Positions 51,864-59,819 of a stretch of 64,000 nucleotides of DNA are shown in pieces; within the stretch, counting starts at the first letter, position 1; each line of letters begins with the position of its first letter. The notes under the pieces are model-generated. The model ran no database searches, was not told where the DNA came from, and saw nothing but the letters and a program-made list of their open reading frames with translations. Made by a program: the position numbers and the translations under genes. Source of the DNA: Microbacterium sorbitolivorans (GTDB lineage: Bacteria; Actinomycetota; Actinomycetes; Actinomycetales; Microbacteriaceae); assembly GCF_003327285.1 (NCBI RefSeq), contig NZ_KZ848475.1, forward strand, positions 434,001-498,000. Direction: 5' to 3'.

Positions 51864-54194
51864 CTACGCGAAAGCCCGGGTCGCCACCGGGCGCACGATC
51901 GCCGAACGTACCTCGAGCACGGGCGTCTCGCTCTGCGGGCGCACACGCTCGTCGACGTACACCTCGGTGGCCGGTTCCCAGGCGAACGCGCGGAGGGTGA
52001 GCGGCGTCTCCTCGAGCTTCTCCGCATACGGCGCGAGATCGATCTCCAGCATGCGGCCGTACCAGTACTGGTCGGCGATCAGCTCATCGCCCACGTACGC
52101 GCGGATGACGTCGCCCGTCCAGTCGAGCGACAGGATCGCGCGATCCGCGGTCAGCGCCTCGGCCGGGACCGACACCTCGATGCTCGCCGCGCCCGAGAAG
52201 TCGACGGGCGCCGAGAGGCGACCGGAGGATCCCGCGCGGCGCACCGGTGCGACCGGCGCGGATCCGAATGCCGGAACCTCGAGAGCGCGCTCGGCGGGCG
52301 CGGCGGGAACCGCGTACCGTGCGAAGACAGATCCCTCGCCGCTCAGGCGCTCCGCACCCTCGAGCGGCGGGAAGACGTCGAGTTCCTGCCCGGCGGATCC
52401 GAGGACGGCCTCGAAACCGCGCTCGCCGAACCAGCCGCCGCCTCGCCACAGCACGACGGAGTCGCGTCCGTCGATGTCACCGCGCCACACGGATTCGGCC
52501 GTCGCACCATCAAGGAACACGAGGGTCGTGTCACCGATGCGTACCTCGCGGCCGAGGCCCCGCGCCGCGTCCGGGCGGAGCACGAGCACCTCACCGTCCG
52601 AGATCGCCGTCGCACCCTCGACGTCTCCCGCGGATCCCTCGAGTTGGATCTCCACGTCGATCCCCTCGCTCGCCGCGAAGAGCACGACGGGACCGTTCGG
52701 GCCCTCGAACTCAGTGACCGGCTGGGCGGTCACCGACGCGGCGGCCAGGGATCCGAAGCGCTGACGCAGCGGCCAGGCGAAGTACGCACCCGAGGCCAGC
52801 GAGACCGGCGATGTCGGGATCGTAACGCTCGCGTCGTCGAACTCGACGGTGAACTGCACGTCGTCGAGTGCGGGGAGCGCCGCGATCGCGGGCTGGTGGT
52901 TGTTGGCGAAGAGGAAGGCGCTCCGGCCGTTGGAGCGCACGGCCCAGCGCGGGGATCCCTCGTGCTGCTCCGGGATCGTCGTCACCGAGTCGGCGATCGC
53001 GGATCCGAACGACGACAGCATGAGGTGCTGCTGGCGAAGCAGGTGGTAGTGGCGGCGCTGGCTGCCGACCGTGCCGAGCGGCGCATGGAAGTCGTAGTCG
53101 CGCGCGGGGACGTCGTTCGGGTAGCCCGTGTCGTGTGATTCCTGCAGGCCCATCGCCTGAAGGCCGCCGTGGTACATGTAATAGCCCTGCCACGACGATC
53201 CGCTCCCGACCTTCGTCAGGGCGAGCGCCGCGACGTCATCGGAATCGACGAGCGGACGTCGGTGATAGGCGACCGCCATGCCGCCGCCCAGCTCGCACGT
53301 GACGAACGGCCACGGGTCGCCCGTGCCGAGGTTCGCGTCGTCGTCGATCTCGACCGGCGCGTCCCGGAGATCGGCGCCGACGGTGAGATCGTCGCGCACC
53401 GTGTTGTAGGTGAAGTGCATGACGCCGAAGCCCGGCCAGCCCGTCGTGCTCTCCTCCCAGAAACCGTCGGAGTATCCCGCGTACACCGGTAGCACGCGCC
53501 CGTACGGAAGCTCCGCGCCGCCCCAGCCCGTCGCCGTCCAGAGGCTCGCGCGCATGCCGACCTCCTCCGCGATGGTGCGGAGTGTCGCGAGGTGCGGACC
53601 GTTGTCGTAGAGCTCGTTGTCGACCTGGATGCCGATGATCGGGCCGGCGGGGTTGTCGGCCGTGTGGAAGAGTCCCCGCACCTGCTCCTCGATCGCGGCG
53701 TACCACGTGCGGGCGTACGCCAGGTAGGCGGGGTCATCTGAGCGGTGCCGCATCGGCATCGCCTGGAGCCAGTCGGGGAAGCCGCCGTTGCGCGCCTCGC
53801 CGTGGGCCCACGGCCCGATGCGGAGCATGACCTTGAGCCCCACGCGGTCGGCGATCTCGATGAAGCGGCGCACATCACGGTGCCCGTCCCATCGCACCTC
53901 CCCCTCGACATCCTCGTGGATGTTCCAGATCAGGTAGGTCGCGAGCACGCTGATGCCGCCGGCCTTCAGCTTCCGCAGCTCCGTCTCCCAGCGTTGCGGC
54001 AGGTCGCGGCTGAAGTGGTACTCGCCCATCACGGGGATCCACGGGGTACCGTCAACCGTGACGTATCGGCTGGTGAGCCTGATGCTCTGTTCGACGCTGC
54101 GGTCGTCGCCCATTTCGAGGGGCGTCTCGGTCGCCGGCTTCGGCGCGGTGACGCGCACGACGTTCGTGGTGGCTTCGGTCATCGGGATGTTCAC
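51864..54194 (-). CDS. beta-galactosidase, GH35
   Basis: This 776-residue cytoplasmic enzyme has no signal peptide. The barrel begins PWIPVMGEYHFSRDLPQRWE, with the ATYLIWNIHE motif of family 35. The acid/base Glu194 is in IQVDNELYDNG and the nucleophile Glu301 in VTCELGGGMAV. C-terminal beta domains (about residues 400-776) complete it. GTG 54194 and ATG 54182 are both possible starts. It should release galactose from imported beta-galactosides for the dehydrogenase/lactonase/dehydratase route encoded upstream. Confidence 0.92.
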   Translation of the reverse strand: MNIPMTEATTNVVRVTAPKPATETPLEMGDDRSVEQSIRLTSRYVTVDGTPWIPVMGEYHFSRDLPQRWETELRKLKAGGISVLATYLIWNIHEDVEGEVRWDGHRDVRRFIEIADRVGLKVMLRIGPWAHGEARNGGFPDWLQAMPMRHRSDDPAYLAYARTWYAAIEEQVRGLFHTADNPAGPIIGIQVDNELYDNGPHLATLRTIAEEVGMRASLWTATGWGGAELPYGRVLPVYAGYSDGFWEESTTGWPGFGVMHFTYNTVRDDLTVGADLRDAPVEIDDDANLGTGDPWPFVTCELGGGMAVAYHRRPLVDSDDVAALALTKVGSGSSWQGYYMYHGGLQAMGLQESHDTGYPNDVPARDYDFHAPLGTVGSQRRHYHLLRQQHLMLSSFGSAIADSVTTIPEQHEGSPRWAVRSNGRSAFLFANNHQPAIAALPALDDVQFTVEFDDASVTIPTSPVSLASGAYFAWPLRQRFGSLAAASVTAQPVTEFEGPNGPVVLFAASEGIDVEIQLEGSAGDVEGATAISDGEVLVLRPDAARGLGREVRIGDTTLVFLDGATAESVWRGDIDGRDSVVLWRGGGWFGERGFEAVLGSAGQELDVFPPLEGAERLSGEGSVFARYAVPAAPAERALEVPAFGSAPVAPVRRAGSSGRLSAPVDFSGAASIEVSVPAEALTADRAILSLDWTGDVIRAYVGDELIADQYWYGRMLEIDLAPYAEKLEETPLTLRAFAWEPATEVYVDERVRPQSETPVLEVRSAIVRPVATRAFA

Positions 54195-54199
54195 TCGCT

Positions 54200-54217
54200 C
54201 GAAGCTATCGAGCTTCG
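54200..54217. promoter_or_regulatory. inverted repeat at the GH35 start
   Basis: CGAAGCT-ATCG-AGCTTCG is a perfect 7+7 inverted repeat six bases before GTG 54194. It could be an operator or a 5' hairpin. Confidence 0.4.
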
Positions 54218-54294
54218 CCCCGCTTCCCCATCGACAAAGGAACGGGGAACATGGACAACACGCTGATGTCGACGTCGGGACACGCGACGGACGA

Positions 54295-54376
54295 CACCAG
54301 ACCCGGAAGAATCACGAAAATCGGAAGGACCCCCGCAGGATTCCCGAGTCTCGTGATTTCTCCGAGATCGGGGACG
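54295..54376. repeat. ~78 bp inverted-repeat unit, detached copy
   Basis: ACCCGGAAGAATCACGA at the left pairs with TCGTGATTTCTCCGAG at the right. It matches the array units at 54876-55382 and abuts the stop codon of the phosphatase gene. Confidence 0.75.
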
Positions 54377-54844
54377 CTATCGCGCGGATTCGCGGACGTA
54401 CTTCACGACCTCGTCGGCGCCCGCCTCGACCACGTCGAGAGTGTCGTCGAAGCCGCTCCGCGTGCCGTACCAGGGATCGATCACGTCGCGGGTCGTGGAT
54501 CCGGGAACGAAATCCATCCAGAGCCGCGTGCGTTCCGGATCCGCACCCCGGCGGATAAGCGCCGCGCGGTGCGTTTCCGTCATCGCGAGGATCAGGTCGG
54601 CTTCGAGGTCGTCGGTGTCGTCGACCCAGCGCGCCGTGCGGCGCGGTACCTCGTACCCGCGGATCCGCAGCGCGTCGGCCGCGCGCGGGTCGATCGGGTT
54701 GCCGAGTTCCTCGTCGCTGATGCCCGACGAGACCACCTCGACATCGAGGCCGGCCGCCGCGAGGCGGTCGCGCAGCACCACCTCGCCCATGGGCGAGCGG
54801 CAGATGTTCCCGGTGCAGACGACCACAATGCGCGAAATACTCAC
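54377..54844 (-). CDS. low-molecular-weight protein tyrosine phosphatase
   Basis: This 155-residue cytoplasmic phosphatase has the P-loop CTGNICRSP with nucleophile Cys10 and Arg16, and the general acid Asp123 in DPWYG. Family members dephosphorylate tyrosines on polysaccharide-export or signalling proteins. GTG 54844 follows TAGGCT by six bases, suggesting a leaderless mRNA. The gene is framed by copies of the 78 bp inverted-repeat unit on both sides. Confidence 0.93.
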   Translation of the reverse strand: MSISRIVVVCTGNICRSPMGEVVLRDRLAAAGLDVEVVSSGISDEELGNPIDPRAADALRIRGYEVPRRTARWVDDTDDLEADLILAMTETHRAALIRRGADPERTRLWMDFVPGSTTRDVIDPWYGTRSGFDDTLDVVEAGADEVVKYVRESAR

Positions 54845-54856
54845 GCTGAGAGCCTA
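54845..54856 (-). promoter_or_regulatory. putative -10 element of a leaderless promoter
   Basis: TAGGCT (54856-54851), six bases, then GTG. This is identical in hexamer and spacing to the start of the CHAT operon at 4424. Confidence 0.45.
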
Positions 54857-54875
54857 CTTCGCGCGCCGAAGCGCG

Positions 54876-55382
54876 CACCAAACTCGGAGAAATCACGAGA
54901 ATCGGAGCGATTCGAACAGAAGCCCCGACTGCCGTGATTTCTCCGGTATGCGTGACACGAGCACCGCGCCGCCACGCGCACGCGACACCAAACTCGGAAG
55001 AATCACGAGAGTCGGAGGGAATCGCTCAAAGGCTCCGACTCCGGTGATAGTTCCGAGATCCGTGCCTGCAGAGGCAGCGTGCGACCGTGCCGTCGCGACA
55101 CCAAACTCGGAAGAATCACGAGAGTCGGAGAAATTCGGGGATAATCCCCGAGACTCGTGATTTCTCCGAGACTCGTGGTGGGCTGGGCGTCGCGCGAGCA
55201 CGCGCACGCGGCACCAAACTCGGGAGAATCACCAGAATCGGAAGGATTCGGGCAGAAGCCCCGACTGCCGTGAAGCGAGCACGGCGCCGCCACCCGAGCC
55301 GACACCAAACTCGGAAGAATCACCAAAGTCGGAGGAATCCGGGCAGATGCCCCGAGACTCGTGATTTCTCCGACATCCGTGA
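54876..55382. repeat. array of five ~78 bp inverted-repeat units with ~30 bp GC-rich spacers
   Basis: Units begin CACCAAACTCGG near 54876, 54986, 55099, 55212 and 55303, so the periods are 110, 113, 113 and 91. Each continues as a variant of AAGAATCACGAGAGTCGGAG. It ends CGTGATTTCTCCGAG, complementary to its own start, so each unit can fold into a hairpin. The fourth lacks the last ~10 bases of its right arm. Spacers are unrelated to each other in detail but all GC-rich. No gene is seen in this 555-base stretch between the phosphatase and hspR; the open frames across it have no coding character. Confidence 0.85.
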
Positions 55383-55399
55383 CGGCGGGGGCCCCGATG

Positions 55400-55831
55400 C
55401 TACCCCCGGGGCCCCCGGTACAGCACGACGTCGGTCTGACGCCGCACGCGGGTCGTGCCCTTAAGCGTCACGACTCCGCCGGCGGCGTTGGTCGCGAAGA
55501 CGCGGGCGCCGGGGCGGTTGTCGCGCTCCTCCTGCAGCTGCACGCGCAGGCCGGCTACCTCGGCCGAAAGTTCCTGCACCTGGTTTTCGAGGTCGAGCAT
55601 GCGCTGGATCACCGCGAGGGGCACGCCCTCGCTCGACAGGCCCGCGACCTCGCGGAGCTGCACGATGTTGCGGGCCGAGTAGCGCCGGGATCCGCCGCGC
55701 GTGCGGCCCGGGACCACCAGCCCGATGCGGTCGTATTGCCGAAGGGTCTGCGGGTGCAGGCCCGAGAGCTCGCTCGCGGCCGCGATCGGGAAGATCGGGT
55801 CGCGTTCGGTCACACCCTCTGGAAGCTGCAT
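55400..55831 (-). CDS. hspR: HspR, MerR-family heat-shock repressor
   Basis: This 143-residue repressor has a MerR-type helix-turn-helix (PIFPIAAASELSGLHPQTLRQYDRIGL) with the RTRGGSRRYSARNIVQL wing, then a coiled coil (LENQVQELSAEVAGLRVQLQEE). In actinobacteria HspR with DnaK as co-repressor binds HAIR sites, and two such sites lie upstream of dnaK here. ATG 55831 follows AAGGAGCGG. It is the last gene of dnaK-grpE-dnaJ-hspR. A 23 bp-arm palindrome sits before it. Confidence 0.94.
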   Translation of the reverse strand: MQLPEGVTERDPIFPIAAASELSGLHPQTLRQYDRIGLVVPGRTRGGSRRYSARNIVQLREVAGLSSEGVPLAVIQRMLDLENQVQELSAEVAGLRVQLQEERDNRPGARVFATNAAGGVVTLKGTTRVRRQTDVVLYRGPRG

Positions 55832-55853
55832 CTCTCCGCTCCTTCGATTGCGT

Positions 55854-55902
55854 GTCCCAGTTTGTGCGGGAATAGCGGCGCTATTCCCGCACAAACTGGG
55901 AC
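55854..55902. repeat. palindrome between dnaJ and hspR
   Basis: Perfect 23 bp arms (starting GTCCCAGTTTGTGCGGGAAT) flank a three-base GGC loop, between the dnaJ stop and the hspR ribosome site. It could lower hspR expression relative to the chaperone genes. Confidence 0.8.
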
Positions 55903-55906
55903 ATGG

Positions 55907-56860
55907 TTAGTGGGCGAACAGGCCCGCGCGCGGGTTCTCGTTCGGCTCGAGCGCGCGGTAGGCCTCGAGGGCCTCGCGCTGGGCATCGCTCAGGTGCGCG
56001 GGCACCGCGACCTCGACCTCGGCGAGCAGGTCTCCCGTGCCCTTCGTGGTCTGGATCCCGCGGCCCTTCACGCGGAGCACGCGCCCCGACGGGGTGCCGG
56101 GGGCGACGCGCAGCTTGACGCGGCCGCCGTCGAGCGTCGGCACCTCGATCGTCGCGCCGAGCGCGGCCTCCGTGAAGGTGACCGGCACGGTAAGACGCAC
56201 GTTCAGCCCGTCGCGGCTGAAGACCGGGTGCGAGCGCACCGTGACCTCGACCACGATGTCGCCCGCGTCCCCGCCGTTCGGCGAGGGGCGACCGCGGCCG
56301 CGCAGACGGATCTTCTGCCCATCTGCGACACCCGCGGGGATCTTGACCTTGAAGGTCTTGCCGTCCTCGCCCTTCAGCGAGATCGTCTCGCCCTTCGCCG
56401 CGTCGAGGAAGTCGAGCGTCGTGCGGGCGCGCACGTCGGCTCCCTTCTGGGGGCCGCCGAAGCCGCCGAAGCCGCCGCGGCGGGATCCCCGGCCCTGATT
56501 GAACATCGAGAAGAGATCATCAAAGCCGGGGTCGGCCGCGCCGCCCCCGCCGCCTCGCTGGAAGCGGCTAAAGACGTCTTCGAACCCACCAGAACCGGAT
56601 CCGCCCGCAGTGAAGCGCGCGCCCGAACCCATCGCACGGAGTTCGTCGTACTCCTTGCGCTGTTCCGGATCCGACAGAACCGAATACGCCTCGCTGATGT
56701 CCTTGAACTTCGCCTCGGCCGCCGCGTCTCCGGGGTTGGAGTCGGGGTGGTACTTGCGGGCGAGCTTTCGGTACACCTTTTTCAGCTCGGCTGCCTCAAC
56801 CGTCTTCTCGACGCCGAGGATCTTGTAAAAGTCCTTGTCGAACCAGTCCTGACTGGCCAT
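55907..56860 (-). CDS. dnaJ: DnaJ/CbpA-type co-chaperone without zinc finger
   Basis: This 317-residue J-protein has its J-domain at residues 8-75 with HPD in RKYHPDSNP. A Gly/Phe-rich region (about 80-135) leads directly into the substrate-binding beta domains (DVRARTTLDFLDAAKGE, KIPAGVADGQKIRLRGRG). The four CxxCxGxG zinc repeats of type I DnaJ are absent, which makes it a type II protein. It stimulates the DnaK ATPase. It follows grpE by 25 bases in the operon. Confidence 0.94.
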   Translation of the reverse strand: MASQDWFDKDFYKILGVEKTVEAAELKKVYRKLARKYHPDSNPGDAAAEAKFKDISEAYSVLSDPEQRKEYDELRAMGSGARFTAGGSGSGGFEDVFSRFQRGGGGGAADPGFDDLFSMFNQGRGSRRGGFGGFGGPQKGADVRARTTLDFLDAAKGETISLKGEDGKTFKVKIPAGVADGQKIRLRGRGRPSPNGGDAGDIVVEVTVRSHPVFSRDGLNVRLTVPVTFTEAALGATIEVPTLDGGRVKLRVAPGTPSGRVLRVKGRGIQTTKGTGDLLAEVEVAVPAHLSDAQREALEAYRALEPNENPRAGLFAH

Positions 56861-56885
56861 CGATCGCCTTTCCGAGAGTTACCGA

Positions 56886-57479
56886 TTATTCGGCGGGAAC
56901 CGCCACGACCACCTTGGCCGGGCGAAGCTCGACGCCGCCGAGGCGGTATCCCACCTCCACGACCTCGAGGATGGTCGCCTCCGTGACGCCGGGGGTCGGC
57001 GCCTGGAAGACGGCCTCGTGCTGCTGCGGGTCGAAGGCCTCGCCGGCCTCGCCGTAGACCGTGACGCCCGTATCGGTCGCCACCGCGCGCATCTTGTCGG
57101 CGACGATCGCGAACGCGGATCCCTCTTCGAGGTCGCCGTGCTTGGCCGCGCGGTCGAGGTCGTCGAGGACGCCGAGCATACGCTTCGCGACGTCGCCCTT
57201 CGCCCGCTCGATGTCGAGCTGACGCTGGTCTTCCGTGCGGCGACGGTAGTTGGCGTACTCGGCCTGAATGCGCTTCAGGTCGTGCAGGAGCTGCGTCTCG
57301 TAGTCGCTCTTCTCCTGCTCCACGGCCTCGTCGGTCTGTTCCGCGTCGAGGATGTCGTCGACAGTAAGACCGTCCTCAGCAGATGCGCCCGTGGCGGGGG
57401 CTTCGTCAGCCCCCGCCTCGGTGCCCTGCTGGACCTGGTCTTCGCCGTCGCCCGGCTCGATCGGGTCCTGAGCAGTCAT
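56886..57479 (-). CDS. grpE: GrpE nucleotide exchange factor
   Basis: This 197-residue DnaK exchange factor has an acidic disordered N-terminus (about 1-60). A long helix (ETQLLHDLKRIQAEYANYRRRTEDQ) and the C-terminal beta domain with VEVGYRLGGVELRPAKVVVA follow. ATG 57479 overlaps the dnaK stop (TAATG). Confidence 0.95.
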   Translation of the reverse strand: MTAQDPIEPGDGEDQVQQGTEAGADEAPATGASAEDGLTVDDILDAEQTDEAVEQEKSDYETQLLHDLKRIQAEYANYRRRTEDQRQLDIERAKGDVAKRMLGVLDDLDRAAKHGDLEEGSAFAIVADKMRAVATDTGVTVYGEAGEAFDPQQHEAVFQAPTPGVTEATILEVVEVGYRLGGVELRPAKVVVAVPAE

Positions 57480-59317
57480 TACTTCTTCTCGTCCTCTTCG
57501 TCGACGACCTCGGCGTCAACAACGTCCTCGTCGCTCGAGGCCTCGGCCTGCGGCTCCGAAGCCTCCTGCTGCGACTGGGCGTAGAGTGCCTCGCCGAGCT
57601 TCGACTGCGACTCGTTGAGCTTGTCGAACGCCGCCTTGACGGCGTCGTCGTCCTCTCCCGCGAGCGCCGTCTTCAGAGCGTCAACGTCGGCCTGAACCGA
57701 GGTCTTGACGTCTTCCGGCAGCTTGTCGGCGTTCTCGTCGAGCAGCTTCGCGACCGAGTACGCGAGCGTCTCGGCGCGGTTGCGCTGGTCGAGGGCCTCG
57801 GCGCGCTTCTTGTCTTCCTCGGCGTGCTCTTCGGCCTCGTGCACCATGCGCTCGATGTCGTCCTTCGAGAGCGACGAGCCGCCCGTGATGGTCATCGACT
57901 GCTCCTTGCCCGTGCCCTTGTCCTTGGCGGACACGTGCACGATGCCGTTCGCGTCGATGTCGAAGGTGACCTCGACCTGCGGCATGCCGCGGGGCGCCGG
58001 GGCGATACCGGTGAGCTCGAAGGTGCCGAGCGGCTTGTTGTCACGGGTGAACTCGCGCTCGCCCTGGTAGACCTGGATCGCGACGGAGGGCTGGTTGTCC
58101 TCCGCCGTGGTGAAGGTCTCGCTGCGCTTGGTCGGGATGGCCGTGTTGCGCTCGATGAGCTTGGTCATGCGACCGCCCTGCGTCTCGATACCGAGCGACA
58201 GCGGGGTCACGTCGATGAGCAGAACGTCCTTGCGCTCGCCCTTCAGCACGCCGGCCTGCAGCGCGGCACCGACGGCGACGACCTCGTCAGGGTTGACACC
58301 CTTGTTGGCCGACTTGCCGGTCTCCTTCTCGACGAGCTCCGCGATCTGCGGCATGCGGGTCGAGCCACCGACGAGCACCACGTGGGCGATGTCGGCGAGC
58401 TTGACGCCGGCCTCGGCGATGACGTCCTGGAACGGCTTCTTCGTGCGCTGCACGAGGTCGGCGGTGAGCTCCTCGAACTTGGCGCGCGAGAGCGTCGTGT
58501 TGAGCGACGCGGGGCCCTCGGCGGTCAGCGAGAGGTAGGGAAGGCTGACGGTCGTCGACTGGGCGCTCGAGAGCTCCTTCTTCGCCTGCTCCGCGGCCTC
58601 CTTGAGGCGCTGCAGGGCGATCTTGTCGCCCGAGACATCGACGCCCGTGTCCTTCTTGAACTCGTCCTTCAGGTAGTCGACGACGCGCTGGTCCCAGTCG
58701 TCGCCACCGAGGCGGTTGTCGCCCGAGGTCGCGCGGACCTGAATGGTCGAGAAGTCGTCGTCCTTGCCCACCTCGAGCAGCGAGACGTCGAAGGTTCCGC
58801 CACCGAGGTCGAAGACCAGGATGAGCTCGTCTTCCTGGCCCTTGTCGAGGCCGTAGGCGAGGGCGGCGGCGGTCGGCTCGTTGACGATGCGGAGCACGTT
58901 GAGGCCCGCGATCTCACCGGCCTCCTTCGTCGCCTGACGCTCGGAGTCGTTGAAGTAGGCGGGGACCGTAATGACGGCGTCGGTGACGGTGTCACCCAGG
59001 TATGCTTCGGCGTCGCGCTTCAGCTTCTGGAGGATGCGCGCCGAGATCTCCTGCGGCGTGTACTTCTTGCCTTCGACGTCGAACGTCCAGTCGGTGCCCA
59101 TGTGACGCTTGACCGAGGCGATCGTCTTGTCGACGTTCGTGACGGCCTGGCGCTTCGCGGTCTCGCCGACGAGAACCTCGCCGTCCTTCGCGAATGCGAC
59201 GATCGAGGGGGTCGTGCGAAGACCCTCGGCGTTGGCGATAACCTTCGGCTCGCCACCCTCGAGAACGGCAACGACCGAGTTCGTCGTTCCGAGGTCGATA
59301 CCCACAGCACGTGCCAT
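57479..59317 (-). CDS. dnaK: DnaK (Hsp70) chaperone
   Basis: This 612-residue ATP-dependent chaperone has the nucleotide-binding domain motifs [43 protein letters not shown] and [12 protein letters not shown]. The linker is [15 protein letters not shown], the substrate domain covers about residues 360-480, and a lid and acidic tail end [16 protein letters not shown] hexamers, frequent elsewhere, appear absent from this gene. It heads the heat-shock operon under HspR control. Confidence 0.97.
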   Translation of the reverse strand: MARAVGIDLGTTNSVVAVLEGGEPKVIANAEGLRTTPSIVAFAKDGEVLVGETAKRQAVTNVDKTIASVKRHMGTDWTFDVEGKKYTPQEISARILQKLKRDAEAYLGDTVTDAVITVPAYFNDSERQATKEAGEIAGLNVLRIVNEPTAAALAYGLDKGQEDELILVFDLGGGTFDVSLLEVGKDDDFSTIQVRATSGDNRLGGDDWDQRVVDYLKDEFKKDTGVDVSGDKIALQRLKEAAEQAKKELSSAQSTTVSLPYLSLTAEGPASLNTTLSRAKFEELTADLVQRTKKPFQDVIAEAGVKLADIAHVVLVGGSTRMPQIAELVEKETGKSANKGVNPDEVVAVGAALQAGVLKGERKDVLLIDVTPLSLGIETQGGRMTKLIERNTAIPTKRSETFTTAEDNQPSVAIQVYQGEREFTRDNKPLGTFELTGIAPAPRGMPQVEVTFDIDANGIVHVSAKDKGTGKEQSMTITGGSSLSKDDIERMVHEAEEHAEEDKKRAEALDQRNRAETLAYSVAKLLDENADKLPEDVKTSVQADVDALKTALAGEDDDAVKAAFDKLNESQSKLGEALYAQSQQEASEPQAEASSDEDVVDAEVVDEEDEKK

Positions 59318-59350
59318 GACTTGCTCCGTTTCGTTGAGGAACTCGCGAGA

Positions 59351-59371
59351 CTTGAGTCGCGATGGCTCAAC
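59351..59371. promoter_or_regulatory. HAIR operator 1 (HspR site)
   Basis: CTTGAGT-N7-GCTCAAC matches the HAIR consensus CTTGAGT-N7-ACTCAAG closely. It overlaps the -10 element and start of the dnaK transcript. Confidence 0.88.
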
Positions 59372-59398
59372 TATACGACGACCTCACGAACGTGTCAA
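59370..59398 (-). promoter_or_regulatory. dnaK promoter
   Basis: TTGACA (59398-59393), 17 bp, TATAGT (59375-59370): a near-consensus housekeeping promoter lying between the two HAIR sites. Confidence 0.85.
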
Positions 59399-59453
59399 AA
59401 AAGTTGAGCCGGTTCGACTCAAGTTCATAAGTAGTTCACACGTTCGTGAGGTC
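59380..59453. repeat. 16 bp perfect inverted repeat around the dnaK upstream region
   Basis: GACCTCACGAACGTGT (59380-59395) recurs inverted at 59438-59453. It frames the -35 element and HAIR 2, with its outer end ten bases from the glnK stop codon. It could be the glnK terminator or an extra regulatory structure. Confidence 0.7.
59403..59423. promoter_or_regulatory. HAIR operator 2 (HspR site)
   Basis: GTTGAGC-N7-ACTCAAG, directly upstream of the -35 element. Read on the minus strand it begins CTTGAGT and ends GCTCAAC, the same order as HAIR 1 on the plus strand. Confidence 0.88.
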
Positions 59454-59462
59454 GGCGAGGAG

Positions 59463-59804
59463 TTACTGCACGGCTTCGGGGCCCTTCTCGCCCGTGCGGA
59501 CGCGGATCACCTCGAGCACGTCGGTGACCCAGATCTTGCCGTCGCCGATGGCGCCGGTGCGGGCCGCATCCTCGATCGCCCCGAGGGCGGTGTCGAGCTT
59601 CTCGTCGGTGACGACGATCTCGATGAGGATCTTCGGCAGGAAGTCGACCTTCACGCGCTGCGAGCGGTAGACCTCGACCTTGCCGGACTGGGCGCCGCGG
59701 CCCTTCGCGTCGACGATCGTCATGCCGGTCACGCCGACCTCGTCGAGAGCGTTCTTCACGGGATCCAGCGCGCTGGGCTGGACGACTGCGGAAATGAGCT
59801 TCAT
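59463..59804 (-). CDS. glnK: PII nitrogen regulatory protein GlnK
   Basis: This 113-residue PII trimer subunit senses 2-oxoglutarate and ATP/ADP and blocks AmtB when nitrogen is plentiful. MKLISAVVQPSALDPVKNAL is the first beta-alpha unit. The T-loop with modifiable Tyr is in GKVEVYRSQRVKVDFLPKI. The C-terminal signature reads IGDGKIWVTDVLEVIRVRTGEKG. It follows amtB by 15 bases. No glnD lies downstream, where dnaK begins instead, unlike the common amtB-glnK-glnD order. Confidence 0.95.
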   Translation of the reverse strand: MKLISAVVQPSALDPVKNALDEVGVTGMTIVDAKGRGAQSGKVEVYRSQRVKVDFLPKILIEIVVTDEKLDTALGAIEDAARTGAIGDGKIWVTDVLEVIRVRTGEKGPEAVQ

Positions 59805-59819
59805 GGCTTTTCCTTCTGG

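Noticed and set aside
54876..55382. CRISPR array
   Set aside because: Repeat length (~78 bp) and spacer length (~30 bp) are superficially suggestive, but the repeats differ internally, are too long, and no cas gene is present.
54251..55464. Open frames across the hairpin array
   Set aside because: Their peptides only reflect the repeat unit read through and have no ribosome site, domain or codon bias.
4507..55902. Long palindromes as classical intrinsic terminators only
   Set aside because: Stems of 18-28 bp without U-tracts, family sequence sharing and conserved tails go beyond an ordinary terminator, although termination may be one of their effects.
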